Program-made: the position numbers and the translations under genes
From: Haemophilus haemolyticus
Lineage (GTDB): Bacteria > Pseudomonadota > Gammaproteobacteria > Enterobacterales > Pasteurellaceae
Direction of reading: 5' to 3'
Assembly: GCF_003351405.1 (NCBI RefSeq)
Contig: NZ_CP031240.1
Coordinates: 1,736,001-1,800,000, forward strand
Length of the DNA stretch: 64,000 nucleotides
The notes under the pieces: generated by a model
What the model saw: only the letters and a program-made list of their open reading frames with translations
The model's database searches: none
Told to the model about the DNA's origin: nothing
Part shown: piece by piece, positions 26,042-35,896 of the stretch
How the letters are laid out: the number at the start of each line of letters is the position of its first letter
How positions within the stretch are numbered: the stretch's first letter is position 1

Positions 26042-26920
26042 TTACAATGAATGATACTCTAATTTCACCGATGTTAATGTAGAGAGTAGCGCTTCAACCA
26101 TCGTTTTATGGCTTAGTTTTAATGCTTTTTCAGCCATCACAATTCGCTCAATATCACCCAATTTTTTATCATTTAAACACGCAAAATTAAGTGCGGTTTG
26201 CAACGCTGGCAAACTCGGATTAAATGCTGCGTTTTCTGCATAACGCCCTGTTACCACATCACTATTTTTAAATAAAATCGCAATGCCATGCGGACTATTT
26301 GAATAAGGACAATGGGATTGATTTGCCGCCAAAATAGCTTGATTAACCAAATCATCTTGGTGATTAGCCACTAAATCATAATTTTCTTCCGCTAAAAGAT
26401 GCGTCGCAATATCGAGATCCTTAGGTCCAAAAGCATCAGGTAAATAAGAATGCAACGGATTATTTTGGCTATGTGGCAAATGAATTGAAATTTTTTCAGC
26501 GCCATGCAATTCATTCATAAATTGACGACAATGCCCGCACGGCGTGTAATTAACCACCATGTCTGAAATACGACGTTCATTACGCAACCATGCGTGAGAA
26601 ATTGCGCTTTGCTCTGCATGAATTGTTTGCTGAATGGCTGAATTAGAAAATTCTTGATTCGCGCCAAAATAAAAATCACCTTGTTCACCAATAGCAATGG
26701 CTCCCACATTAAAATGAGAAATAGCAGTATGACTATAACTCGCCGCAATCGGCAACAAATGCATAGCTAATTTCAGTGGAGTAAGTTCAAAATCACGACA
26801 AAGCTGCTCCACTTGGGAACGATTTAAAAAGCCAGCCCAATTTTGCAAACGAATTTCATCAACAATAGCTTGATTGAGTGCATCATCTTGTGGCAATGCG
26901 TGCTTAATAAGTTCTTGCAT
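26042..26920 (-). CDS. cdd: Cytidine deaminase
   Basis: Deaminates cytidine and deoxycytidine to uridine forms for salvage; 292 residues, the large dimeric E. coli-type with two CDA-like domains. The zinc and catalytic motif HAEQSA (about residues 102-107) and PCGHCRQF (about 127-134) are in the first domain. The second domain (about 185-292) keeps the fold without the zinc ligands. A strong CRP-like site lies about 100 bases upstream (27014-27029), in keeping with nucleoside-salvage control. Confidence 0.95.
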   Translation of the reverse strand: MQELIKHALPQDDALNQAIVDEIRLQNWAGFLNRSQVEQLCRDFELTPLKLAMHLLPIAASYSHTAISHFNVGAIAIGEQGDFYFGANQEFSNSAIQQTIHAEQSAISHAWLRNERRISDMVVNYTPCGHCRQFMNELHGAEKISIHLPHSQNNPLHSYLPDAFGPKDLDIATHLLAEENYDLVANHQDDLVNQAILAANQSHCPYSNSPHGIAILFKNSDVVTGRYAENAAFNPSLPALQTALNFACLNDKKLGDIERIVMAEKALKLSHKTMVEALLSTLTSVKLEYHSL

Positions 26921-27013
26921 AAAACATCCTTAAAATATTAAAAATTATAACTGCACTTATTAAAGCAAAATTTACTGTTAGCCGCGACCTTTTACTAAAG
27001 TATTCCTTATAAC

Positions 27014-27029
27014 TGTGATCCCGATCACT
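27014..27029. promoter_or_regulatory. CRP-like site between cdd and dps
   Basis: TGTGA-TCCCGA-TCACT, nine of ten matches to the CRP half-sites, with standard 6-base spacing. Position favours cdd (leftward), as in E. coli cdd control by CRP. Confidence 0.65.
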
Positions 27030-27067
27030 TATTTTGATAGTTTAGATTTATTACAAATTATTAACAT

Positions 27068-27104
27068 ATAGTTTTAGACTATCAATTTTATTGAATAGAA
27101 CAAT
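27068..27104 (+). promoter_or_regulatory. Four-part OxyR-like site upstream of dps
   Basis: ATAG-N7-CTAT-N7-ATTG-N7-CAAT gives four tetranucleotides, alternately inverted, each spaced by seven bases, which is the OxyR tetramer layout. It lies 86-122 bases before the dps start. H. influenzae dps is reported to be OxyR-activated. The second pair deviates from the ATAG/CTAT consensus at the third base of each element. Confidence 0.55.
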
Positions 27105-27189
27105 TTCACAGCAAATATTAGAAACGTATAATACCCACATCAAAGGCAGGGCATTAGCTCAATTATTTAACTAGAAAAAGGAAATTATT

Positions 27190-27672
27190 ATGTCAAAAAC
27201 ATCTATCGGATTAGACAAAGTTCAATCAGCAGAATTAGCCAATAAACTTAACGAATTACTTGCAACCTACCAAGTATTCTATACTAATGTACGTGGTTAC
27301 CACTGGAACATTAAAGGTGTGAATTTCTTTGCATTACACGCAAAATTTGAAGAAATCTACACAGATTTAATCACCAAAGTTGATGAAGTGGCTGAACGTA
27401 TTTTAACTTTAGGTTACACACCAGATAACGCATATAGCCAATACTTAAAAGTATCTCGTATTAAAGAAGATATTGCAGTAAGCGGCGCACAAGAATGTTT
27501 ATCAGGCACATTACAAGGCTTAAAAACATTACTCGACCAACAACGTGAAATTCTTGCTCTTGCAGGCGATGCTGATGACGAAGGTACCGCATCACAAATG
27601 AGTGACTACATTAAAGAACAAGAAAAATTGGTATGGATGTTCCAAGCAGCTTGCCAAACTTGCCATGCTTAA
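27190..27672 (+). CDS. dps: Dps family DNA-binding/iron-storage protein
   Basis: A 160-residue ferritin-like dodecamer that stores iron using hydrogen peroxide and shields DNA in stress. Ferroxidase residues are in VRGYHWNIKGVNFFALHAKF (about residues 38-57, His and Asp/Glu at the subunit interface) and EIYTDLITKVDEVAERI. It lacks a long lysine-rich N-terminal tail, so DNA binding may be weak. OxyR-like site upstream and a strong terminator downstream show a single-gene unit. Confidence 0.95.
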   Translation: MSKTSIGLDKVQSAELANKLNELLATYQVFYTNVRGYHWNIKGVNFFALHAKFEEIYTDLITKVDEVAERILTLGYTPDNAYSQYLKVSRIKEDIAVSGAQECLSGTLQGLKTLLDQQREILALAGDADDEGTASQMSDYIKEQEKLVWMFQAACQTCHA

Positions 27673-27743
27673 TTGGTAAATTTCAACTCTAACGAAAACT
27701 AACCTGTAATCTATCTAACCTAACAAAGTTAGATATATTTAAG

Positions 27744-27779
27744 AACCAAGTTCTACCTTTCTAAGAACTTGGTTTTTTT
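27744..27779 (+). terminator. Terminator after dps
   Basis: AACCAAGTTCT..AGAACTTGGTT, an 11-pair stem followed by six T. Confidence 0.9.
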
Positions 27780-27942
27780 ATTTTAAATTGAGTTTACAAA
27801 AATAAAGTGAAAAAAATCTCATAAGTGCTATTATCCGCCGACTTTATATTTATGTTTTTACTCGCATACATTTAAGAGCAAAAAATTAAGTGTATTTTGT
27901 GTTAGTCAAAGGTTATTGTAAAAATGAAAGGGATTTATACTG

Positions 27943-28833
27943 ATGAATTATCCAACCAACCAACCAACCAACCAACCAACCAACCAACCAACCAACCAAC
28001 CAACCAACCAACCAAATAGTAAAACCGTTGCGGTAGTCACTTCAACAATTGGTCGTCCAGAATTAGCTTTGGCTATTAAAAGCGTGCAAAATCAAACTTA
28101 TCCATGTAAGCATTATGTATTTATCGATAGCAATATTTTCTGGGATAAGGCTAAATCTATATTAGAACAATTCCCTGATGTAATTCCTATTTACTTACCA
28201 ATGAATACAGGAAAAAACAGAATCCTTAACGGAGCCATTAATGCTGCTGCAGCTTTTCTTGTTGAAGAAGACATTATTTGTTATTTAGATGATGACAATC
28301 AGCTACGAGATGATCACGTGGAAAGCTTAGTAAACGTGATTGAACAAGGTGCTGATTTTGCTTATTCCTTACGATCTTTTTACGATTCAAATCATCAATT
28401 TATTTGCAATGATGACTTTGAATCTCTCGGGACTTGGAATACAAAAAGCGATATTTTCGTAGATGTTAAAATAGAGGATATTCAGCAACAAATACATTTT
28501 AACTTTAATGGAATCAATGCTCATATCGATACTAATTGTTATGCCGTGCCTCGCGAAATAGCGCAGAAAGCTGCACATGGTTGGCATACCCCATCTATCG
28601 GTGATCGAGGATTTTTGTCTGCTTTAAAAGATTTGGGTTTAATGGGACAAACCTCTGGAAAATATACTGTTAAATATACCGTTGATTTTAATAAATTAAT
28701 CGTTGCTCGTAGTTTCTTCCCTCAATTAACACTATCAGATGAATTAAATGATCATATTTCTGCCGGCATATTAAAGCTAATTAATCAGCAAAATATTGAA
28801 TATTACGACGGCCGTCCTTGGGCAAAGGAATAA
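27943..28833 (+). CDS. Phase-variable GT-A-type glycosyltransferase
   Basis: A 296-residue protein with 16 CCAA units straight after the start codon, giving PTNQ repeats at residues 4-24. After them begins a family-2-like glycosyltransferase: AVVTSTIGRPELALAIKSV, then ICYLDDDNQL (DDD, the metal/sugar-nucleotide site, about residue 117). A substrate domain follows with GINAHIDTNC. In this sequence the frame is ON from ATG 27943. A second upstream ATG at 27924 (MKGIYTDELS) is in another frame and reaches a TAG right after the repeat. Slippage in the repeat should switch the gene. The likely target is lipooligosaccharide or another surface glycan. As I recall, a CCAA-repeat gene of this kind is in published H. 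influenzae phase-variation lists. Confidence 0.87.
   Translation: MNYPTNQPTNQPTNQPTNQPTNQPNSKTVAVVTSTIGRPELALAIKSVQNQTYPCKHYVFIDSNIFWDKAKSILEQFPDVIPIYLPMNTGKNRILNGAINAAAAFLVEEDIICYLDDDNQLRDDHVESLVNVIEQGADFAYSLRSFYDSNHQFICNDDFESLGTWNTKSDIFVDVKIEDIQQQIHFNFNGINAHIDTNCYAVPREIAQKAAHGWHTPSIGDRGFLSALKDLGLMGQTSGKYTVKYTVDFNKLIVARSFFPQLTLSDELNDHISAGILKLINQQNIEYYDGRPWAKE
27952..28015. repeat. CCAA tetranucleotide repeat, 16 units
   Basis: A perfect 64-bp array inside the 5' end of the glycosyltransferase gene. A change of one unit shifts the reading frame. Comparable tetranucleotide tracts control phase-variable surface genes in H. influenzae. Confidence 0.95.
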
Positions 28834-28879
28834 AAGTAAACATTTTTCATCAAAAAACATAAAAAATCTTAATTCAGGC

Positions 28880-28914
28880 TTGACTTATCTCTCATGTACT
28901 AGTTTAATAGTACA
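28880..28914 (+). promoter_or_regulatory. trpE promoter with TrpR operator
   Basis: TTGACT at 28880-28885, 17 bases, TTTAAT at 28903-28908. The near-perfect palindrome TGTACTAGTTTAATAGTACA (28895-28914) covers the -10 and matches the TrpR operator core GTACTAGTT-AACTAGTAC closely. Repression by tryptophan is expected. The 23-base stretch between operator and start holds no leader peptide or attenuator. Confidence 0.85.
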
Positions 28915-28937
28915 AAAGTTTCCAAAAGGATATCAAT

Positions 28938-30488
28938 ATGCAAACTCAAGCCTTTATTGCGGTGACAGCTCAACCCGTTCCTTATTATGCTGACACTACT
29001 GCTATTTTTAATACACTTTGCCAACCTAATTCAAATTCTCTTCTACTCGACTCTGCTGAAATCGGGAGTAAAAACAGTTTACAAAGCCTTATCTTAGTCA
29101 ATGCTGCGGTTAAAATAACGTGCTTAGGTCACAACGTCACATTTAAAGCATTAAATGAGAATGGAAAACAAGTGTTAAAAGAAATTCATCCAAAATTAAC
29201 CGCACTTGGAAAAGTAAGTGCGGTCAATTTTGAAGATGAATTTTCTGTACAATTTTCGCCACTTGATAATCAACTCGATGAAGATAGCAAATTACAATCT
29301 GCCACTATTTTTGATGGACTGCGTATTATTTCTAGTCTTTATCAACATAGCCAAACGCCTATTTTCTTAGGTGGATTGTTTGCTTACGATCTCGTCGCAA
29401 ATTTTATTCCAATGGATGGTATTACATTACAACATGATGGTATCAACTGCCCTGATTACAGTTTCTATCTTGCCGATCACCTCATTACTATCGACCATCA
29501 AAATCAACAAGCGACACTAAAAAGTTTCTGTTTTGCTCAAGAAGAACAAGTCAATATTGCGAAGACCTCGCTTTCTATTGCGCAAAAACTAAAAAATATT
29601 GATAACGTTCTTTCTATTAAAGCGGCAAGTGATGAAGTTAAAACAAACTTTGACGATCCTGAATTTACCGGTATTGTAAAAGCTTTAAAACACCATATTA
29701 ACATTGGTGATGTATTCCAAATTGTGCCCTCTCGTCGTTTCTCCCTTGCTTGCCCGAATACATTAGCTAGTTACGCCCAACTCAAACAAAATAATCCAAG
29801 CCCTTATATGTTCTATATGAATGATGAAGGCTTTATTTTGTTTGGTGCATCGCCAGAAAGTGCGCTGAAATATGAACCAGAAAATCGTCAGTTAGAAATT
29901 TACCCAATCGCAGGTTCACGCCCTCGTGGTTTTGATGCCCACGGCAATATTGATCCTGAATTAGATGCACGTTTAGAACTAGAACTTCGTCTTGATCACA
30001 AAGAACAAGCGGAACATTTAATGTTGGTTGATTTAGCGCGTAACGATATTGCTCGAGTTTGCCAAAGCGGCACCCGTAAAGTGGCAGAATTAATGCAAGT
30101 GGATCGCTATTCTCACATTATGCATTTGGTCTCTCGCGTAGTGGGTAAATTACGCCCTGAGTTAGATGCGCTCCACGCTTATCAAGCCTGTATGAATATG
30201 GGTACATTAACTGGTGCGCCAAAAATCAAAGCAATGCAGCTTATTTATCAATTTGAACAACAAAAACGCCATAGTTACGGTGGTGCAGTGGGTTATCTCA
30301 CTTCCGATGGACATTTTGATACCTGTATCGTGATCCGTTCTGCTTTTGTACAAAATGGGATTGCCCATGTACAAGCTGGTTGCGGCGAGGTATTGGATTC
30401 TGATCCACAAATGGAAGCCGATGAAACACGCCACAAAGCTGCGGCTGTCTTAAAAGCTATTCGTCAAGTTAATACACAAGCAAAATAA
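28938..30488 (+). CDS. trpE: Anthranilate synthase component I
   Basis: Makes anthranilate from chorismate with TrpG; 516 residues. The tryptophan feedback site LLLDSAEI is at about residues 35-42. The catalytic C-terminal half has GDVFQIVPSRRF, GASPESALKYE, PIAGSRPRG, LVDLARNDIARV and YGGAVGYLT. RBS AAAAGGA. Followed after 12 bases by trpG. Control by TrpR at the promoter. Full length. Confidence 0.97.
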   Translation: MQTQAFIAVTAQPVPYYADTTAIFNTLCQPNSNSLLLDSAEIGSKNSLQSLILVNAAVKITCLGHNVTFKALNENGKQVLKEIHPKLTALGKVSAVNFEDEFSVQFSPLDNQLDEDSKLQSATIFDGLRIISSLYQHSQTPIFLGGLFAYDLVANFIPMDGITLQHDGINCPDYSFYLADHLITIDHQNQQATLKSFCFAQEEQVNIAKTSLSIAQKLKNIDNVLSIKAASDEVKTNFDDPEFTGIVKALKHHINIGDVFQIVPSRRFSLACPNTLASYAQLKQNNPSPYMFYMNDEGFILFGASPESALKYEPENRQLEIYPIAGSRPRGFDAHGNIDPELDARLELELRLDHKEQAEHLMLVDLARNDIARVCQSGTRKVAELMQVDRYSHIMHLVSRVVGKLRPELDALHAYQACMNMGTLTGAPKIKAMQLIYQFEQQKRHSYGGAVGYLTSDGHFDTCIVIRSAFVQNGIAHVQAGCGEVLDSDPQMEADETRHKAAAVLKAIRQVNTQAK

Positions 30489-30500
30489 GGAAGAATTATT

Positions 30501-31518
<1,018 letters not shown>

Positions 31519-31570
31519 TAAAATATAGAAAATTAACAAATCCATATATAAAGAAAAACAGGAATAGACT

Positions 31571-32572
31571 ATGCAACACAACCAATTATTAGAACAACTT
31601 TATAACGGACATTCACTTTCAATCTCAGAAAGTACCGAACTTTTTAATTCAGTCATCCAAGGTGAGCTTTCCAATGAACAAATTGCTGCTATGCTTATCG
31701 CTTTAAAAGTGCGGGGAGCAAATACTGAGGAAATTACGGGCGCGGTTGCCGCCTCATTACAAAATGCCAAAGCATTTCCACATCCAAATTATGCTTTTGC
31801 GGATATTGTGGGAACGGGGGGTGATGGGCAAAACACCATTAATATTTCCACTGCTAGTGCGATTGTGGCAGCATCAATGGGAGCCAAAGTAGCAAAACAC
31901 GGTAACCGCAGCGTATCAAGCAAATCAGGTGCTAGCGATGTGTTAACCGCACTTGGCGTGAATGTGAATGTCACACCAGAGCAAGCTCGACAAGCATTAG
32001 ATGAAATTGGTGTCTGCTTTTTATTTGCTCAACAATATCATTCTGGTTTCCGCCATGTTGCGCCTGTCCGTGCTGCTTTAAAAACGCGCACTATCTTTAA
32101 TATTTTAGGGCCGCTTATCAATCCTGCCCGCCCGACTTATCATTTGCTTGGCGTGTATGCCCCTGAATTAGTGAAAACCTATGCTGAAACCGCCGTTGCC
32201 TTAGAACATCAATATTCCTTTGTTGTTCATGGTTCTGGCTTAGATGAAGTCGCATTACACGGTGAAACGCAAGTGGCAGAAATTAAAAATGGCAAAATTG
32301 AATATTTCACTTTAACGCCTGAAGATTTTGGCTTAAAAGCGCAATCCCTCGAAACTCTTCGCGGTGGTGAACCACAAGAAAATGCCCAAATGCTCACCGC
32401 ACTTTTACAAGGTAAAGGAAGGGCTGAACACGCAAATGCTGTCGCGGCAAACACGGCATTATTATTGAAATTATTTGGGCATGATGACTTAAAACAAAAT
32501 GTACAAAATGTATTGGCGCACCTTGCATCAGGTAAAGCCTTTGAAACATTACAGAAATTAACCACATATTAA
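31571..32572 (+). CDS. trpD: Anthranilate phosphoribosyltransferase
   Basis: Joins anthranilate to PRPP; 333 residues. PRPP-binding [14 protein letters not shown] (about residues 79-92) and [15 protein letters not shown] (about 109-123), with [16 protein letters not shown] at about 176. A stand-alone TrpD, without the TrpG domain. Between the tautomerase and trpCF in the same direction. Confidence 0.97.
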   Translation: MQHNQLLEQLYNGHSLSISESTELFNSVIQGELSNEQIAAMLIALKVRGANTEEITGAVAASLQNAKAFPHPNYAFADIVGTGGDGQNTINISTASAIVAASMGAKVAKHGNRSVSSKSGASDVLTALGVNVNVTPEQARQALDEIGVCFLFAQQYHSGFRHVAPVRAALKTRTIFNILGPLINPARPTYHLLGVYAPELVKTYAETAVALEHQYSFVVHGSGLDEVALHGETQVAEIKNGKIEYFTLTPEDFGLKAQSLETLRGGEPQENAQMLTALLQGKGRAEHANAVAANTALLLKLFGHDDLKQNVQNVLAHLASGKAFETLQKLTTY

Positions 32573-32609
32573 TAAAAAGCTAATTTGATACGCCACCATA
32601 AGAAGAAAA

Positions 32610-34052
32610 ATGATGATCACTCAAGATTTTACCAAACCCATTGATTCCGCTACGGTGTTACAAAAAATTGTGCTTGATAAAGCGCAATGGGTTAAAGCAA
32701 AGGAAACTGAATTTCCGCTTTCACAATTTAAAGAAAAGATTCAAAAATCTGACCGCTCTTTTTATGATGCGTTAGCAAAAGGCACGCATCAAAAGCCCGC
32801 TTACATTTTGGAATGTAAAAAAGCCTCCCCTTCCAAAGGATTAATTCGTGCTGAATTTAATTTGGAAGACATCGCCAATGTCTATAAACACTATGCCTCT
32901 GCTGTATCTGTGCTAACTGACGAAAAATACTTCCAAGGTAATTTTGAGTTCTTGCCTTTAGTTCGCGATATCGTGAGCCAACCTGTGCTTTGCAAAGATT
33001 TTATGATCAGCGAATATCAAGTTTACCTTGCACGCTACTATCAAGCGGATGCAATTTTATTAATGCTTTCTGTGGTAAACGATGAGACTTATCGTGTGCT
33101 GGCAGATCTTGCGCATTCTCTTGGTATGGGCGTATTGACAGAAACTAGTAATGAAGAAGAATTTGAACGCGCCCTTGCGCTTGGTGCGAAAATTATTGGT
33201 GTCAATAATCGTAACTTACACGATTTAACTGTGGATTTAAATCGTGTTGTTGAACTCACTCAAAAATATGCCGACCGTATCCCTGCTGATGTACGTATTA
33301 TTAGCGAATCAGGCATTTACAACCACAAGCAAATTCGTCAATTACAAAAAGTGGCGCATGGTTTCTTAATTGGGAGCAGCTTAATGGGCAACCAAGATTT
33401 GAATAATGCGGTTCGCTCGGTGATTTTTGGAGAAAATAAAGTATGCGGTTTAACGCGCGCGCAAGATGTCAAAATCGTTTACGAAAACGGCGCACTTTAC
33501 GGCGGATTAATCTTCGCCGAACATTCAAAACGTTATGTGAGTTTACGCCAGGCGCAAGAATTAGTAACCGCTGCTCCACTTCGATTTGTTGGTGTGTTTC
33601 AGAATCAAGAAATTGACTTCATTGTAAAAATAGCTAACCAGTTACAGCTTTACGCGGTGCAATTACATGGTGCAGAAACCGAAGGATTTATTACCGCCCT
33701 TCGCCAACAACTACCAAAAAACACGCAAATCTGGAAAGCGATTTCTGTCAATACTGAAGCCCAAAGTGCGGTTAATTTTACTGATGATTTGAATGTGGAT
33801 CGTTATATTTTTGACAGCCAAACAGAGAACCAACAAGGCGGAACAGGGAAAACTTTTGATTGGTCATTAATTCCTGAAAACCTTAAACATAAGATTATTT
33901 TAGCCGGAGGTATCTCACCAAATAATGTGGAACAAGCCATTCAACAAAATTGCTTAGGCTTAGATCTTAATTCTGGCGTAGAGAGTGCTGCGGGCGTAAA
34001 AGATGAAGAAAAAGTGCGGTTAGTTTTTGAAAAAATTTTTAACTCGTTCTAG
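32610..34052 (+). CDS. trpC: Fused indole-3-glycerol-phosphate synthase / phosphoribosylanthranilate isomerase
   Basis: A 480-residue bifunctional enzyme for two middle steps of tryptophan synthesis. The IGPS half (residues 1-265) has [15 protein letters not shown] and VNNRNLHDL. The PRAI (TrpF) half (about 270-478) has [10 protein letters not shown] (catalytic Cys) and [14 protein letters not shown]. The ATG at 32610 is followed by a second ATG. Tryptophan synthase (trpBA) is not in the window, so the pathway is split over two loci. Confidence 0.96.
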   Translation: MMITQDFTKPIDSATVLQKIVLDKAQWVKAKETEFPLSQFKEKIQKSDRSFYDALAKGTHQKPAYILECKKASPSKGLIRAEFNLEDIANVYKHYASAVSVLTDEKYFQGNFEFLPLVRDIVSQPVLCKDFMISEYQVYLARYYQADAILLMLSVVNDETYRVLADLAHSLGMGVLTETSNEEEFERALALGAKIIGVNNRNLHDLTVDLNRVVELTQKYADRIPADVRIISESGIYNHKQIRQLQKVAHGFLIGSSLMGNQDLNNAVRSVIFGENKVCGLTRAQDVKIVYENGALYGGLIFAEHSKRYVSLRQAQELVTAAPLRFVGVFQNQEIDFIVKIANQLQLYAVQLHGAETEGFITALRQQLPKNTQIWKAISVNTEAQSAVNFTDDLNVDRYIFDSQTENQQGGTGKTFDWSLIPENLKHKIILAGGISPNNVEQAIQQNCLGLDLNSGVESAAGVKDEEKVRLVFEKIFNSF

Positions 34053-34065
34053 AATTTTTCGTTTA

Positions 34066-34098
34066 AGCACCACTGAATTTCAGTAGTGCTTTATTTTT
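34066..34098 (+). terminator. Terminator of the trp cluster
   Basis: AGCACCACTGAA..TTCAGTAGTGCT stem followed by a T-rich tail, 14 bases after trpCF and just before the convergent regulator. Confidence 0.8.
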
Positions 34099-34102
34099 AA
34101 TA

Positions 34103-34486
34103 TTATTTTTGTTCAAGTAAGGCGATTATTTTTTTCAGTGATGCAATTTCATCAGATTGTTTTTGGAGAAGCTCATCTTTATGCATAATAATCAAATTCA
34201 GTTTTTCAATCACAAAATCGTTACCACTACTTTTACCGTAATAATTAGAACTTAAGTTGCTATGCTCATTAATCAAAAATATATTTTGCTGATCTGAAGA
34301 AAGCAGTTCTACAATGTCCAAATTAAAAATCTGTGCAATCTGCTCTAACTTATCTAGACGCAATTTTGTTTCTCCACGTTCAATCTTCGCATAGCCATTA
34401 ACAGACATATTCATCTTCGTTGCCATATCTTCTTGTGATAACGCATTTTGTTCACGTATTGTACGAATTTTTTGATTAAGATTCAT
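34103..34486 (-). CDS. XRE-family HTH regulator with C-terminal coiled coil
   Basis: A 127-residue protein. A phage-repressor-like HTH occupies residues 6-60 (LSQEDMATKMNMSVNGYAKIERGE). The second part (about 90-127) is a Leu/Lys/Glu helix likely to make dimers. No signal-binding domain between them. It is divergent from the lipoprotein at 34647, so it may control that gene or itself. Similar small regulators are common in H. influenzae; the target is unknown. Confidence 0.82.
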   Translation of the reverse strand: MNLNQKIRTIREQNALSQEDMATKMNMSVNGYAKIERGETKLRLDKLEQIAQIFNLDIVELLSSDQQNIFLINEHSNLSSNYYGKSSGNDFVIEKLNLIIMHKDELLQKQSDEIASLKKIIALLEQK

Positions 34487-34646
34487 TTTAGATTTTACCT
34501 AATTTGATGTTTTTCACCACAAAAAGGAGGGCAAACACTCCCTTTTATTGGTGTAGATTAATTGGTAGCTAGTGTATCATTTCTTCTCCTAATAACCAAT
34601 ACGATTAAATAAAAGGCTTAATAAACAACATATTAAGGAATGAAAA

Positions 34647-35117
34647 ATGAAAAAGTTAGTACCTAGTATTATTTTAACTACAATCGCATCCACAGTATTA
34701 TCTGGCTGTGTTCAATTTGTGCCTTATGAAGGGAAATCTTTAAATCCTGAAGCAAGAGGAATTACAACAGTGCGTTCAACTCCCTACGGTTGTAAAGTGT
34801 TAGGCGAGGCGGAAGGCAAGGAAACAACTAATTCAGCTACCTTATATACTCCAGGCTCAGTTACTCGGGAAACCTTGAGAGATAGTGCGCTCAATGATCT
34901 TAGAAATAATGCTGCAGAGGCAATTGGTAAAGGAAAAAGAATTACATTACGAATTGTTGAAGAACTACCAACTTGTAAAAGTCGTTGCCCATTAGATGAA
35001 GAAGGATATGCAATAGAAAGCCATATTACTGGCTATAGAATCAGCGCACAAATTTTTGAATGTGGTGATAAAGATATCCAAGAAAATACATCCGCTCGAC
35101 CTCAAAAGAAAAAATAA
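34647..35117 (+). CDS. DUF4156-type lipoprotein
   Basis: A 156-residue exported lipoprotein: lipobox VLSGC (Cys20), then a compact domain with CKVLGEAEG and two further cysteine pairs (TCKSRC, ECGD). The pattern, with RDSALNDLRNNAAEAIGKG, is typical of the DUF4156 envelope lipoproteins. Role unknown. It has its own terminator and sits beside the XRE regulator. Confidence 0.75.
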   Translation: MKKLVPSIILTTIASTVLSGCVQFVPYEGKSLNPEARGITTVRSTPYGCKVLGEAEGKETTNSATLYTPGSVTRETLRDSALNDLRNNAAEAIGKGKRITLRIVEELPTCKSRCPLDEEGYAIESHITGYRISAQIFECGDKDIQENTSARPQKKK

Positions 35118-35125
35118 CATAATAA

Positions 35126-35152
35126 GGCTGCGCAACATTGCAGCCTTTTTTC
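35126..35152 (+). terminator. Terminator after the DUF4156 lipoprotein gene
   Basis: GGCTGCG..TTGCAGCC stem followed by a T run. Confidence 0.85.
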
Positions 35153-35240
35153 TTTCCTAAAAATAAACAAATAAGAACTCCTCTCAAATACAATAACATT
35201 ACGTTCACAATTTGTGACATATTTTTCTATAGTTTCTTAA

Positions 35241-35387
35241 TTTTATGATGATCAAACTTTGGTTGTCGTTAAAAATGGCAAAATCGAAAACGCACAAGAT
35301 TGCCTCAGAATAATTTTATCTATGCCAACAAAAGCAACAACTTTTGATCCAGATCGACGTAACTTATTCCGCGCGATAGTAAAATAG
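35241..35387 (+). pseudogene. 3' remnant of an unrecognised gene upstream of hypC
   Basis: An open 48-codon frame without a start codon at its upper end (stop TAA at 35238) that ends in TAG 29 bases before hypC. It reads DDQTLVVVKNGKIENAQDC, then RIILSMPTKATTFDPDRR and ends FRAIVK. The codon use and lack of internal stops look like the end of a real gene, not noise. I do not recognise the family. It may be the tail of a lost partner of hypC. Confidence 0.45.
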
Positions 35388-35416
35388 ACACAAATTTCAA
35401 TAGGAGTGAATGTATT

Positions 35417-35692
35417 ATGTGTTTAGGTGTTCCAGGCCAAATTGTTAAGATTGGCGAAAGCGCTCTTCAACTTGCCACCGTGGATGTATGTGGCGTACAA
35501 CGTGATGTGAATATTTCTCTAGTCTGCACAGGAGATCCGGCCGATTTACTTGGCAAATGGGTGCTCGTTCATGTAGGCTTTGCAATGAGTGTTATTGATG
35601 AAGATGAAGCTAAGAAAACCCAAGAAGCCCTACTCGCTATGAGTCAACTCGAACACGAAGTTGGGGATTTTTTAGGATTAAATCAAAAATAA
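35417..35692 (+). CDS. hypC: HypC/HybG-family hydrogenase maturation chaperone, orphan
   Basis: A 91-residue chaperone; in NiFe-hydrogenase assembly HypC holds the iron centre with HypD and hands it to the large subunit. It has the signature MCLGVPGQI with the key Cys2, and [13 protein letters not shown] near residue 56 as in HypC. RBS AGGAG. No other hyp or hydrogenase gene is in the window, and I do not recall hydrogenases in H. influenzae. It may be a relic, or have another partner. Confidence 0.9.
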   Translation: MCLGVPGQIVKIGESALQLATVDVCGVQRDVNISLVCTGDPADLLGKWVLVHVGFAMSVIDEDEAKKTQEALLAMSQLEHEVGDFLGLNQK

Positions 35693-35719
35693 AAAAGTAG
35701 GCATTGCGCCTACTTTTTT
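35691..35719 (+). terminator. Terminator after hypC
   Basis: AGTAGGC..GCCTACT stem flanked by A and T runs. Confidence 0.85.
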
Positions 35720-35854
35720 ATTCCAATTTATATCTCTCAATCTCTCTAATTTTTCTAATCTAAATCAATATTTCTCTTATCTTTTTATTTAATAATTTTC
35801 TCTATTTGCAATATAAAAATACTGTAAAAAACTCACCATATTTTAATTTCTAAA

Positions 35855-35886
35855 AACAAAAAACGTCGGAGAAACCGACGTTTTTT
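35855..35886 (-). terminator. Terminator of valS
   Basis: AAACGTCGG..CCGACGTTT stem at 35861-35883 with T on the minus strand, just beyond the valS stop. Confidence 0.85.
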
Positions 35887-35896
35887 ATAGCAAGTA

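Noticed and set aside
27147..27175. GGGCATTAGCTCAATT resembles the start of a tRNA gene
   Set aside because: No anticodon arm, T-loop or acceptor partner follows, and the dps ribosome site begins right after.
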